From Glycine soja (Eukaryota; Streptophyta; Magnoliopsida; Fabales; Fabaceae), in contig NC_041019.1 of assembly GCF_004193775.1 (NCBI RefSeq), forward strand, positions 16,649,020-16,713,019: a stretch of DNA of 64,000 nt. Direction: 5' to 3'. Shown in pieces: positions 22,473-34,240 of this stretch. The stretch's first letter is position 1; the number at the start of each line of letters is the position of its first letter. Made by a program: the position numbers and the translations under genes. Below the pieces are notes generated by a model. The model did not search any database, was not told the origin of the DNA, and saw only the letters and a list, made by a program, of their open reading frames with translations.

Positions 22473-22515
<43 letters not shown>

Positions 22516-22799
22516 CCACAGTTCAGTTATTTTTTCCTATCTGTTATTTTTTCTCTTTACTTATTTATTACGTATATCATTCAATTTTTCTTCTCTTCCT
22601 TTAATGTTTTGTTTCTTTTTCCTCTCTCTTTCTTCATAAAATTTTCCGACAATACTATTTTTGTTTCTTCTTCTTGTTTTTTATGCTAATCGACAACGAA
22701 ATGAAATGATTTATAATCATAGCTTTTTTAAAAAAAATTAATATTAAATTTTATTTTGAGACTCTTTTTTGTTATTATGGGATTAAAGAAGTAAATATT
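22072..22799 (-). promoter_or_regulatory. Putative 5' UTR and promoter region of the NPF gene
   Basis: Upstream of the minus-strand ATG there is a CT-rich leader on the coding strand (22072-22130) and a TTTAAA element at about 22162 that could serve as a core promoter box. A (TTA)n run at 22474-22514 lies further upstream. The transcription start was not determined. Confidence 0.35.
22474..22514. repeat. (ATT)n microsatellite
   Basis: About 13 trinucleotide units; the Leu-rich frame across it is an artefact. Confidence 0.95.
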
Positions 22800-23270
22800 T
22801 AATTAATAATTAATAATTAACAATTATTTTTTCATAAGTGGTGTTCTTGGACTTTTACTCTGTTTAAGCCAATGCAAATGATATTTAAATGTGAATTTGT
22901 TTTTTTTTTTGTCAAATGCCTATTACTCCTGCATAAATGGCATTTCCTTATTAAATGCTAAAAATACTAGAGCCTAGAAGTTACATACAATTGAAAGTGT
23001 AATCTCTCCCTCTCTCTATATACATAAATTTTATTTTAAAAAATATTTGAATTTTTATTATTTAATTAAATTAGTAATTATTAATTTACTTATTAATTAT
23101 TTTTTCATAAGTGGTGCTTTTAGACTTTATTCAGTGCAAACGGTTCTCAAACTAGAATATGGATTTGTTTTTTCAAATGCCAATTACTCCTGCATAAATG
23201 ACATTCCTAATTAAAATATGTGAAAATGTGCTAGAGACCAAAAGTTACATACACTTGGGAGTATAATATT
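22800..23270. repeat. Imperfect tandem duplication, about 190-bp unit
   Basis: Segments at about 22815-23020 and 23085-23270 share TTTTTTCATAAGTGGTG, ATTACTCCTGCATAAATG and AAGTTACATACA in the same order with indels between. Neither copy has a recognisable terminal repeat. Confidence 0.75.
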
Positions 23271-24119
23271 CATTTTTCAAAAATAAAATAAAATGGAGAG
23301 ATAGTAGGAATTTGGGGTAATTTTATTACCATCTAAAGTAAAATGATAGTGATGTTGAATTCCATCTTCTGGCATACAAAGTAATCATATCTTTTTTTAT
23401 AATTGTTTTGGCTCATATACATGAACTGCCGTTTTTTTCTCTTAAAATATTGTGATATGGATTAGATTGATGTCATTGCATCGTTGTTTTGTTTTTCTTC
23501 AATTCAAATTAATAGTAGAAAGAGTTATTCATTATTTTTTTAGTTTTAATCCTCCCTTTATCAAGGAAAATAAATCTTATCCTGATTAATTCAAATTTTT
23601 ACTGAGAAATACATAAAATTTGTCAAAAATTATTATATTTTTAATTATCAAACTCGAATATTATCTATTCTTAATATTATAAGGCTATGCTGGGATAATT
23701 TAAGGTTGGATTGGATAATTTAAAAATGATTTTTCAATTTATTTGTAGCAAACTTTTTGGTTAATATCTTTTTATTAATATATTAATTTTACACCTTTGT
23801 AATGTGCAAGTAATAAGTATAACAGGTATATATGTATTTAAGTACCTAACGAGTACAAAAGAAGGGATTAAAGTTATTGTTCGCATGGGTATAGGAGCAT
23901 TGCTATATTTTTCAAATATGAACATAGGGACGAGAATTATAGTATTCTTTTTAGATCCTACTCATCTCTACAAGACTTATATTAGTATCAAATGTAAATA
24001 TTTACTTATATAATTAATATATTGATGTATTTTCATTAAAAAAAAATTATTCACATGCAATGTACTTATTTATTATATCCTTTACATGAACGTATTAATA
24101 TTTCTTTTTATATGTAAAC
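23271..24119. other. AT-rich intergenic sequence
   Basis: No gene, RNA or clear repeat was recognised. Confidence 0.4.
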
Positions 24120-24690
24120 ATGGCAACGGAATGGGATGGAAGATGGGTATTGTCTCTCCGGTCTTCGACTCCGACTCCCTAATATATATCCGTATCCGTT
24201 CTCGATATCTGACAAGTTAACATTTGTTACTCCATTCCCGCACCCGTTGGATATCCACTATCCTGTCCTCGCCCTGTCCTCGGTTCAGATTTGTAAATTT
24301 TTTTTTTTGTAAAAAAATAATATTGAAAATCTGATTTTAAAAAAATAAATTAATTGTTACACATTTTTTTAATTACTTATATATATTAATAAATTCATTA
24401 CAACGCATTTGTCTATAAAAATCATCAAGAAAAGAATATTAAATTATGTAAAAATTATAAAATAAAATTAACAAGTAATTAATAAAATTTTAATAATGTT
24501 ATCATTGGGGTGGGTACGAGAATGAGTATGGGACGGATAGTGATATTTCCGTCTCCGATCCCGATCCCAATTAAAAAAGTCGGATAATCACTAAACTCAA
24601 ATTTGTACTCGATCAACTTGAATATTTCCCATCAATATCAGAATAGATTTGAATGAACACTAATGAGTACGGGTTTCATTGTCATACCTA
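24120..24690. mobile_element. hAT-like MITE
   Basis: The left end ATGGCAACGGAATGGG and the complement of the right end (GGTATGACAATGAAAC) are degenerate inverted repeats of the GGGTGGCAA type seen in plant hAT-derived MITEs. The termini carry CCGTATCCG/GGGACGG-rich subterminal stretches in opposite orientations and the centre is AT-rich. There is no coding capacity. Confidence 0.5.
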
Positions 24691-26380
24691 CTATGATGGA
24701 ATGCAAAGAGAACCAAACACGTGATAAGAGGAGGCCAAGATTTCAACATATATACTCCGTCCCTTTGCAAAATTAACCATAGATTTCAACAAAAAAAGGA
24801 GTAATATTTATGTGACGTTCAAGTGTTTAACCATAGATTTAACCAAAGACCCAATATTAAAATGCAAAAGTGATTACGTTTCACCCTTTAATTAATTCAC
24901 GCTATAGCAGTGTAACAAAATAACCCCGTCTCTTTGACAGTTTGGTGTAGTAAATGCAACAAAATAGTTCTGTCTCGCAAGTTGATGAAACGAATTTATT
25001 TTCACAAACTTACATAATATAAAATTATTTACTAGTTTGAGTATACTTTGATTGTTGGTTGCGTTTGCTCATATCAAAATTACAGCAAAAGGCATACCTA
25101 TACATTGTTTCTATTTTTTTTTTAATAATTTCAAGCTTAATTAAATTAATAAGTCTTCCTTTACTCAAAATGCTAGCCAAAAGAGTAAATATTGAAACTG
25201 AAAAGGATAAAAGAAAGGAGATTAAGGCAACAGAACTTTATTGAAAACAAGATGAATGAGTAAACAATTATATAATTTAAAATTCGTGATATACCATTTT
25301 AAGCATAGTATTACGAATTTACAATATATAGTTAGCCCCACATTGTCTAACTATATATACATTTTTTAATTAATTCCTAGTTTCATTAGTGAGAAATTAT
25401 GAAGGGATAATATATGTCTTTCTAATTATAGATTTAGAAAACTTATTTATTCTCATGGGTTTGGTTTATGTTATTTCAGTTTGTTTTGTTGTCCTTTTTT
25501 TTTCTTTTTCTTTTTGACAAATTTCTAGTGTGATGCAACTGATTGGTTTTGGTAGATGTCGCAGGGATGTCAAATTTGTTGGAATGTTTGTCTTTACTGT
25601 GATGTCATTTTATTTAAAAAAAAGGAAATACAATAGGTTAAATAGTTCAATTGAAGTAAAACATAGCAAAATGACATAGGACGAACCAATCTACCCATTA
25701 TGCAGAAGAATGCACTGAAAAATATTTTAACAAGGTAACATGACCAGGAGTTCATACTCCATCAACCCAAGCATGCAAATAAATATTCACCTAATTTAGA
25801 GTGCTAACAACATTAGTTGATTTTCCAAAATTCTAAAGTGGCAACTGTAGAAATTGTAGTGTTTCATCAGGAACACTAGTGCGTAAGCAGCCTTGACCAC
25901 AACACAATACAAACCTCTAGCCACATATGGGATGACATGCACGGGATATAGATTGTAGTGTTAGGGTTGTCTTAATAAAAGTGCTAAAAACGCTATTATG
26001 AAAAAAAGCTTTAGTAATGGTTTTAAAATAGTTATATTAATTATTTTAGTTGTTACACATGCATGTGAGTGAGTGCGTAATCAGAAAAGAAAGAAAGACA
26101 AAACATGGGGGAGGAGGAAGGAAAGTGAAGAGAACATGGGGGAGGAGGAGAAAGGAAAGTAAGATAGAATATAATATTATAGAGCTAGAAGCTTCACACC
26201 TAAATTGATTTTTTCTTTTTATTTATTTTTTTCTCATGGTCATTAACCATTGCTTTCAATCTACTTATTAAATTTAATCTTTGGAAATTATCAAATAAAT
26301 CATTTCATTGAAGTCAAAACTTCTTGTATATGTAATGAGGATCACATCATGTTCTCCATTCGAAATCAATCCTGATGGTT
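24691..26380. other. AT-rich intergenic sequence
   Basis: A TACTCCGTCCC stretch at about 24752 looks like a Stowaway-type MITE end. Otherwise nothing was recognised. Confidence 0.4.
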
Positions 26381-26384
26381 AAGT

Positions 26385-26800
26385 TCTCATACTTGTCTTT
26401 TTAGGTGGTTAAGCCATTTTACTTCTTTCTTTTACGTGGTTAAGCCTTTTATCTGACTCATTCCTTTTAGGTGGTTAAGTTATTTTTTTTTTTTTTTTTG
26501 TCTTTTTAGGTGGTTAAACTCTTTTGTTTTTTACTTTTTAGGTGGTTAAACCCTTTTCTTTCTACCTTTAAGGTGATTATACCTTTTTTTTATTTATTCC
26601 TTTCTAGGTGGTAAGTTAGTTTGTTTCTACCTTTTAGGTGGTTAAGCCCATTTTTTGCTTCTGCCTTTTAGGTGGTTAAGTCCTTTTTCTTCTTCCTTTA
26701 GGTGGTTAAACCCTCTTGCTTCTATTTTTTGGTGGTTAAGCGTGTTTGCTTCTACTTATTATGGTTAAGCACATGTTTACTTATGTTAAGAAAGAGGTTA
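26385..26800 (+). repeat. Degenerate minisatellite built on TTTTAGGTGGTTAAG
   Basis: The core TAGGTGGTTAAGCC or a close variant recurs about 12 times at irregular 28-50 bp spacing, separated by T- and C-rich stretches. The irregular spacing comes from poly(T) length changes. It probably belongs to the LTR-like sequence that follows. Confidence 0.8.
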
Positions 26801-28150
26801 AGCCTTGTGTTATGACTTTTGCCATCCATATTTGCACATTCAAGGGGTTGTCTACTGCACGTCACAATTTTCTCAAGTCCAAGATTGGAGTCACTGAATC
26901 TGGCTCCATCTTGCAAGAGCATTTTAAGTAATATATTGTGTGATTTTTTGTGTCATTTTCATGTATTTTCTTGGTAAAACTCACATTTGGATACTAATTT
27001 TGTCTTGCAAAAGCATAACCGCTCAATTGAGTGAAAATAGTTGAATTATGCATTTTTTTCAAATATTTGAAGACTTTGTCACTTGACCATGATCATAGTA
27101 CATTCAAAATGGTTGTGGTAACCATACAACCATGGTGATACAATGACTCCCCTTCTAAACAACAACAATCATGGTATTCACTACGACCGTAGTCTGCACC
27201 ATGATGAGCATAGTCATTCCACAACGTCTCATAACTTCAACAGTGTCTTCCGACCACGACCGTGGTGGATTTCAACATAATCGTAGTGCACCTAATTCAA
27301 GTAATTATCCTTAGAAAGCTAGAAATAGGGTGTCGGTGTCTATAATTGGGGGAATTTGATTTTGGCGGATTGTGATCATCCCCCTTCCCTTGTTTGTATG
27401 TCTATGATAATTTCATATAGGCTTTCTAGTTGTATTTTGATCATGAGCGGACAGTTACCCTAGTCTGGGGGTTATGATGTAACTGTACAATTGTACCTTT
27501 CTTCCTATTCTTAATGGAATTCGTTAGTATTTTATGTTAATTAATTTTCTTCCTTATTTTAATTGTTTAATTGGGAATTGATCATTCTTATGCTTAATTA
27601 AATGTATTTTTGGTGATCATCTGCATATGTTTGATAGACTTAGGTAGAAAATGTTACACCAAATTATATGATCAAATTATTTGGGTAATCATCGATAGAT
27701 TAATTAATCCTTAATTGGTCATCCCTAGATTTGATTACTTCCTTTGACTTAAATTAATATATCTATCATCATAGGAGTATTGATTTAATGTAAAGAGCAT
27801 CATTAGACCTTAATCATAGGCTTTGGTTGACTTTAGGAATTGATAATTAATTGTGGAAGGAATTTCATGAGAACTTGGATTGGGAGAAAATTGATACTAG
27901 TGAATCATAATCCCTGGTCGCTTTTAATATCACTTAAATCTCTCTTTTGTGATACTTAATTTGTTTTCTCTTAAAATAAAAAATCACAAAAATACTTCAA
28001 TATTCTTTCAATTATCTCGACTGTTTAGTTTAATAATTTTGACTATTTTGGGAATACAACTGGTCTCTAGGGTATGATATCCGAACTTAGGTCTACGATA
28101 CTACTGTGTAGGGTACATTTGCCTTGTGCGAGTCATATTTTTAAGCATCA
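26801..28150 (+). repeat. Athila-like LTR sequence (5' limit not fixed)
   Basis: The segment ends GTGCGAGTCATATTTTTAAG then CATCA, followed after a few bases by TGGCGCCATTGCC (28157-28169). That is a close variant of the tRNA-complementary primer-binding site typical of Athila/Calypso-type gypsy elements. The LTR start was not identified. It may include the minisatellite at 26385. Confidence 0.55.
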
Positions 28151-28211
28151 AGTTTCTGGCGCCATTGCCAGATATCATACCCTAGAGACCAATTGTATTC
28201 CCAAAATAATC
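28041..28211. repeat. 41-bp inverted repeat spanning the LTR/primer-binding-site junction
   Basis: Arms 28041-28081 and 28171-28211 match at 39 of 41 positions, with an 89-nt loop that holds the LTR 3' end and the primer-binding-site-like TGGCGCCATTGCC. Both arms contain CTCTAGGGTATGATATC or its complement. Confidence 0.92.
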
Positions 28212-28530
28212 ATCAATACATCCTTAATCGCTTCTTGTAGTTTCACTGAATTTGTTGATATATTTGATGCATTGATGAAGGGGGTATTCTCAAGTGTGGG
28301 GAGGCATGACCCTCTAGAGAGAGTTCTCACTAATGAGGACCTTGATTGGGAGTTGAACCCAAAAGTGGAGGAAATACGGGTGTTTCTCCACTCTTAACAT
28401 GGTCCTAGACAACCTAGATTTTAGAGGTTGGAATGTGGCAATGGTCCAAAGCCAAAGCCTTTTGTTGAGGAACCTCCTAAATTGGATGCTCATGCATTTG
28501 TAGCTGCTTGTGTCATGTGTCAACATACCA
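28212..28530 (+). pseudogene. Athila-type pol remnant
   Basis: Fragmentary frames give LTNEDLDWELNPKVEEIRVF, then after stops KPKPFVEEPPKLDAH and AFVAACVMCQHT. The last two resemble the linker before the protease/RT region and the integrase zinc-binding CxxC of Athila-type polyproteins. If so, the whole RT/RNase H region has been deleted between them. Confidence 0.5.
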
Positions 28531-29455
28531 GGGTCGGGCGAGTTAACATAGACTCACGAGTCTGTGTTAAGTTTGTGTGTTTGGGAAAAAATGAAACGCC
28601 ATTGTTTTGTTCGTTTCATTTTTCTTTCTTTCTCTCACTTTGTGTCTGCACTGCAATGCTTCATGCTTGCGGGTTTGCATTTTTCTTTCTTCCTTACTCC
28701 ATCTCAGTTGTTCCATCACTCTATCCCAGCACCTGTGACTGTGCGATGATGCGACGGCGAAAGCCAAGGCAAGGTGCGCATGCGGGGTGGTCGTGGCAAC
28801 GATGCGAAGCGGAAGTGCGAGTGACCAAGACGCCAAGTGTGTGTTTCTTCTGCGACCGTGGGAGTGTGTGGTGGTTGGTGAAGTGTGTGGTTGTGATGAC
28901 ATTGAAGGGATTCAGAATCACTATTGTTCTCTTCTTTGTTCTGTTTTCACTTTTCATCCTCCGCGACAGGTTTTCTTCTTTTCCTCTTCTCTATTTGTAG
29001 TTCTCAAGAATCTTGTGAATGAAGAATACTGTGATTCTGTGAATACAACATGAAGCTTTTAATTACAAATAAAATGTGAATCTAATTTTCATATTGTGAA
29101 GTTCTCTTTCATTGTTAAATTTTTAGGTTCTTTTTAAATTTGTAGTCTAACTCTTTTGCTTACCTTGATGTGGCCAATCTGATGACACTCAACCTCATTG
29201 GTCTGGGTTCAATGTGTTGGTGTATGTTCATTGTTAAATTTTCAGCTTTTCTACCTTTTTGGTATTATCATTGGTTTTCAATGTTGTCCTATCTTTTTGT
29301 TCAAAATGCAATATGACCAATGTTTGTCTTGAATGAAATCTGGCACTCAATCCCCTACCTAGCCTTATTTTTGTCCTAGATGCAGTTTGGCTCTAGCTAT
29401 AGTCCTATGAGTCACGTAATTTTCACAAGTTTAAACCTTAGTAAACTTTTGCCAA
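28531..29455. other. Degenerate repeat-derived sequence
   Basis: Several overlapping short frames on both strands at 28530-29050, none with a recognisable domain; GC is slightly raised at 28730-28880. It is probably retroelement-derived, but I cannot assign it. Confidence 0.35.
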
Positions 29456-29749
29456 TGGAGTGTAGAAGCAAGCTTCATGATGATGAATCAAGTATAATTC
29501 AAGTAGTTTTGATGATGACAAAAAGCCCAAAAGAATGATGTCAAGATTGAGTCAACAAGTTCAAGATCAAGATTAAAGAAAAGACATCAAGAAGAATCAA
29601 GATTCAAGAGAAGAAACCAAAAAGCAACAAGTCAAGACTTCACAAGGGAAGTATTGAAAAATATTTTTCAAAAACCAAACATAGCACAGTTTTGTTTTAC
29701 AAGAAAAGCTTTTCCAAATTTTTCTAAGGTACCAGAGTATTTACTCTCT

Positions 29750-29985
29750 GGTAATCGATTACCAATTACCTGTAATCGATTACCAGTGGTAAAGATTGAT
29801 TTCAAAAGCTTTTAACTGAATTTGCAACGTTCCAAATGTTTTTTAAATGGTGTAATCGATTACAATATATTGGTAATTGATTACCAGTGTATTTGAACGT
29901 TGAAATTTAAATTCAATTGTGAAGAGTCACATCTTTTCATAAAATGCTTTGTGTAATTGATTACATGGTTATGGTAATCGATTAC
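29750..29985. repeat. Six TAATCGATTA-type palindromes in the copia LTR
   Basis: Copies start near 29751, 29772, 29852, 29872, 29953 and 29973. Variants are TAATCGATTA and TAATTGATTA, arranged in three pairs 20-21 bp apart. They may be enhancer-like binding sites for a dimeric factor. Confidence 0.8.
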
Positions 29986-30289
29986 CAGTGACAAGTTCTG
30001 AATAAAAAGTCAAGAGATGTAACTCTTCCAATGGTTTTCTCAAAGATTTTCTCAAGGTTATAACTCTTCCAATGGTTTTCTTCACTAGACATGAAGAGTT
30101 TATAAAGGCAAGATCTTAACTTGCATTTCAATAACACTTACAACTTTTAGAATTTCTTGAACAACTTTTGAGAAATCTTGAAACCTTTGCTTCTCATCAT
30201 TCTTCTTCTTCCTTTCCCAAAAAGCTTTCCAAGTTTTCCATTTTCCAAACCTTATTTTGCAGAAAACAAAAGTGTGCTATATCTTTTCA

Positions 30290-30760
30290 TTTTCTTCTCC
30301 CTTTGCCAAAAAGAATTCAACAAGGACTAATCGCCTGAATTCTTTTTGTGTCTCTCTTCTCCCTTTTCCAAAAGAACAAAGTACTAACCACCTGAATTCT
30401 TTTGTGTCTCCCTTCTCCCTTTTCAAAGAATTCAAAAAGACATAGTCTGAGAATTCTTTTGATTCTTCCCTTTCCCTTAAACAAAAGATTTCAAAGGACT
30501 AACCGCCTGAGATATCTTTTGTTTCCCCTTTACAAAGTTTCAAAGGACTAACCGCCTGAGAACTTTGTCTTAACACATTGGAGGGTACATCCTTTGTGGT
30601 ACAAGTAGAGGGTGCATCTACTTGGGTTGTTGTAACTGAGAACAAGAGAGGGTACATATCTTGTGGATCAGTTCAAGTGGAGGGTACATCCACTTGGTTA
30701 TTCAAAGAGAACAAGGGAGGGTACATCCCTTGTGGATGTTTGCTTGTAAAGGATTTTACA
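30290..30760 (+). repeat. Short interspersed repeats in the copia LTR
   Basis: AAGGACTAACCGCCTGAG-like blocks recur about five times (30320-30560). They are followed by GAGGGTACATCC-like blocks about four times (30580-30735). A Gly/Thr-rich open frame at 30578-30892 follows from the second set. Confidence 0.7.
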
Positions 30761-31379
30761 AGGTTGAAAGAAATCTCAAGAACCGGTGGTTGCTTGGGTA
30801 CTGGATGTAGGCACGGGTTGTTTCCGAACCAGTATAAAATTCTTGTGTTTGTCTTCTTCCCTACACTCTTTAATTTCCGCTATGCACTTTAATTATCGCT
30901 TTTACTTTTGGTTAAATTTCTATTTCTATTCTTTACTTTCTTAACATTATAGTAAAAGCCTAATTGAATCTAGTAACATTAAGAAGGATAGTTTTTTAAT
31001 TAGTAAAGGTTCATTAATAATTAATTCAACCTCTCATTCTTAATTATTCTGAGGCCACTTGATCCAACATGGAGAAATCTTAGAATATCTAAGAAATATC
31101 TTATATTATGATGATTATATTAAGAGAATCTTAGATGACCTATTAGGAGTGGCTTATATATTTATTTATATTTCTCAGTTTACTTTCTTATTTGATTTTA
31201 TTAGTATTGGGAGTCTAGAATGAGTATAAATGGAGGCCAGTGCTTTATATTTTTTTCACACCAATATAGATAATTGAACATTATTCATATGTTTTATTAT
31301 TTTGTATCATGATTTTGATCTTTGCTCTCTATTATTAGTTTGTTATAATGAGTTGAAGTGGATCCAATTCAACTGGCGG

Positions 31380-31930
31380 AGATACAATTACGGGTGGATC
31401 TTCTTCGGTTGTTAGAAGTAAAAGCAAAAATACCCTTAGGAATATGACTGATATTGGGTGGAAACATGGGAATAATATTGATGGAAATGGTATGAGAGTC
31501 AAATGCAAGTATTTTTCAAAGACTGTGAGTGGTGGAGTTTTCAGATTCAAGCGTCATCTTGTCGGGACTAGAAAAGATTCTGAGTCTTATGCTACGTTTC
31601 CAGATGAGATTAAATTGTTGATGATGAAAATTGTTGCAGAAAAGGAGATTGAATAGTATTGATGAAGATGAAGAAAGTGTTGATGGGGTGGAGGCAACTA
31701 ACTTGTAGGGACAAAAGGGTTTTGGTTCAAAAGGAAAAGAAGGTAGTGCAAGTAGTGGGAGTGTCGTTGTTCAAGTAACTTTGAATCAGTTGATGAAAAA
31801 TGATAAACCTTTAGTTGATGCTCAAGTTGCTGAATTTTTTTACAAAAGTGTCATTCCATTCAATGCTATTAAAAATCCTGCATTTTTAAAGATATGTGAG
31901 ATGATCGAGAAATATGGACCTACCTTATTG
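31380..31930 (+). pseudogene. hAT transposase N-terminal fragment (BED finger and following domain)
   Basis: From about 31444 the frame reads DIGWKHG, then CKYFSKTVSGGVFRFKRHLV, a BED-type zinc finger in which the second Cys of CxxC is replaced by Phe. After a TAG at 31654-31656 and frame changes, LMKNDKPLVDAQVAEFFYKS and FNAIKNPAFLKICEMIEKYG are recognisable as the segment that precedes the catalytic core in plant hAT transposases. It breaks off at about 31925, where unrelated copia sequence begins. The DDE core and the hATC dimerisation domain are absent. Confidence 0.82.
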
Positions 31931-31999
31931 TAGAGTATAGCGTACAATACGCTGCCTTGTTGTGTCTTCATCTCAATAGAATTGATTGAATTCGGTAGA

Positions 32000-33060
32000 A
32001 CATAATTCCAAGCCATTGTTAGTCCTAAGACACTTTATTGTCTTTCATGTCTAATTCTTCATGAGAATTGTCCAATGCTTGAAAAATATGAAAGCTTCAT
32101 ATTTCTGCTATATCATGAATACCTATGTCATCTTGGAGTAATCATCGATAATGGAGAGGAAATACCTTGCCCCTACCATTGATGGAACTCTTGAAGGCCC
32201 TCAACAGTCAGAATGGTTGTAAAGAAAACATGGCTTTTCTTGTGTGCACAAACTTTGGAAACTTCATCCAACGTTGTTTCCCATAGAGCAGTGCTTACAA
32301 AATTGAAGAGGTTTCACCTTGTGATTTCCAAGTAAGCCTCACTTGCTCAAAATATCCAGACCTTTTTCACATATGTGGCTTAGACGCAAATGTCATAAAG
32401 AATTATCAGATGAGCCACTGGACACATGACTTCCAGATTGTAAAATAGTAGGGACAAAGCCTATCACATTGGACCCCTAAAGAATGTACAAATTCCCTTA
32501 CTTGGTTCTCTTCATTATCACAAACTTCCATTTACCTCTGATATGCATAACTCCACCTTCAACCTAGTAAGAAAAACCTTTTGAATCCATGACACCCATA
32601 AATATAAGATTTTTCTTAAGCTTTGGAATGTGACAAACTTCAGACAAGGTTCTGGCAATACCATCATGCATTCTGATTTGTACAAAACCTATACCGACAA
32701 ACATACAAGAAGTATCGTTATGCATAAGGGCATTACCACCAGACTTCTTCTCATATGTCACAAACCAATGTTTGTGTGGACACATATGATAAGAACAATA
32801 TGAGTTCAGTACCCAATGTTCAGAATGTTGTTGTAGTCGTTCACCAACAACCAAAGTGAAATCTATTTCTGATGAGGAGTCACTCTAAACAAGAGTAACA
32901 ACAAAATATTTCTTTGCTTTCTTTGGACAGTCTTGCTTCCAATGACCCAGTTCTTTAGAGTAATTGCATATGTCCTTAGGATCAAATTTTCTCTTCTTTC
33001 CACCTTTTCCTTTCTTCTTCTTCTGCCCTTTAGCAAAAATAGTCACCTATAATTCGGATG
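32000..33060 (-). pseudogene. Ty1/copia gag-pol fragment (zinc knuckle, protease, start of integrase)
   Basis: On the minus strand, 5' to 3': a zinc-knuckle-like ICNYSKELGHWKQDCPKK (about 32975-32920, second Cys lost), WVLNSYCSYHMCPHKHWF and a HDGIARTLSEVCHIPKLKKN block typical of the copia protease to pre-integrase region (32854-32564), then fragments such as HICEKGLDILSK and VPSMVGARYFLSIIDDYS of the integrase (about 32400-32110). Several stops and frame changes are present. It ends abruptly at about 31990 next to the hAT fragment. Confidence 0.82.
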
Positions 33061-33780
33061 CATAGGCTTCATCACCATTCCTAGATGCCTCTAGTCGAAG
33101 CTCTCTAGAATAGAGATAGAACTAGACTTCTTCATGTGTTGGGCGTGGTGTCGATGCATGTCGGAGACTTCTTGCAGTTGTCCTACCACGAATGACAAGT
33201 TGGTTAGATCTTCTACTTGTACTTCTTCTTGAGGATGATATTGTTGTCCTGGCTGAACTGTTGTTGTCATATACATTCCTGTTCGTGTTACTATTATAAC
33301 ACTTGGGGTCGAAACTATCTTACATGACCGCATTGTAGGCGCCAAAATGTTCTTGCCAAATAGTGGTCAAACACTTCTTCTTCCAGCTTAAGGGTTCCTT
33401 GCTCCTATTTGTCCTCCAAAGCTTTGAATGTGATTTTTCCAAAGCAAGGGTACTTGCAAAAGATTCTCCAATGTTGAAGTCAGGTTTTAACTCTGAGCAA
33501 TGACTAGGGTAATAGATGCATAGGAATGAATAATGATTTTTACTTGAGGGTCTCACCTTATTTATACAAACCTTAATGAGCCTTGGACCATAGATCTTTG
33601 TGTTTGGATTACCATCTAGGTAATTCTCCCTTAAGTGAGGTTTGGTGGCCTAAACATCTGATTTTCCTCAATCATTTATGGAATTGACTACCTGCTCGCA
33701 GAAACCGGTTGGGGATAACTCATGTCTGAGTGGGATAATTTTGGAGCTCTCATCATAACTGAGTACCTGTTCAATATTGT
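33061..33780 (-). mobile_element. LTR 3' end, primer-binding-site-like site and short gag-like leader on the minus strand
   Basis: On the minus strand a TATA-like GTATAAATAAGG (about 33570) is followed by an LTR-like tail ending GGCAAGAACA and then TTTGGCGCCTACAATGCGG (about 33350-33330). TGGCGCC is a primer-binding site form normally seen in gypsy elements. A short frame (MYMTTTVQPGQQYHPQEEV, 33268 downwards) follows before copia-type sequence takes over. The LTR start is not fixed. Confidence 0.5.
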
Positions 33781-34176
33781 TAATATATTTAATAATTTAA
33801 AATTTCTATTCTAAACATAGACCATAATTAATAGCATTGGAAAAAATGATGTTAATTCACAAAATAAGTAATTTAACATATAATCTTGTTAATCAATTAA
33901 TTGAAGAGGAATTAGTTTTACACTTTTTTTTTGTAATTCTTGTTTCTTCAATCTTTCTCCTTTGTATATTACCCATCTGAATTCATATTTTCCTCTCTTC
34001 CATTCATATATTTCTTAATTATAAAAAGAGTTGGATAAAAATATATTGTATAAATAATAGAAATTTTCTAATTAAAATATCTCTTAGTCACTCTACAGAG
34101 ATGATTTTGTTCCATGCTTTGTTGTAAATAGACCTATGTAGGCACATGCCTTTTTTTTAGATATGTCTTTGTTTTT

Positions 34177-34240
<64 letters not shown>

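Larger units (their letters stand above)
29456..31074 (+). mobile_element. copia solo LTR with target-site duplication
   Basis: The LTR runs from TGTAGAAGCAAGC at 29461 to CCAACA at 31069 (1,609 bp). It is flanked on both sides by the identical pentamer TGGAG (29456-29460 and 31070-31074). No primer-binding site or polypurine tract is adjacent, so this is a solo LTR left by recombination between the two LTRs of a complete copy. The TAATCGATTACC-type palindromes and the GAGGCCACTTGATCCAACA 3' end match a soybean Ty1/copia LTR family of the SIRE type as I know it. Confidence 0.92.

Noticed and set aside
24750..24860. Stowaway-type MITE starting TACTCCGTCCC
   Set aside because: Only one end is convincing; no inverted partner or TA duplication found.
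28428..29053. 190-residue frame and overlapping frames on both strands
   Set aside because: No domain and no conserved motif; only the first part resembles retroelement pol. Probably chance openness of a GC-richer stretch.
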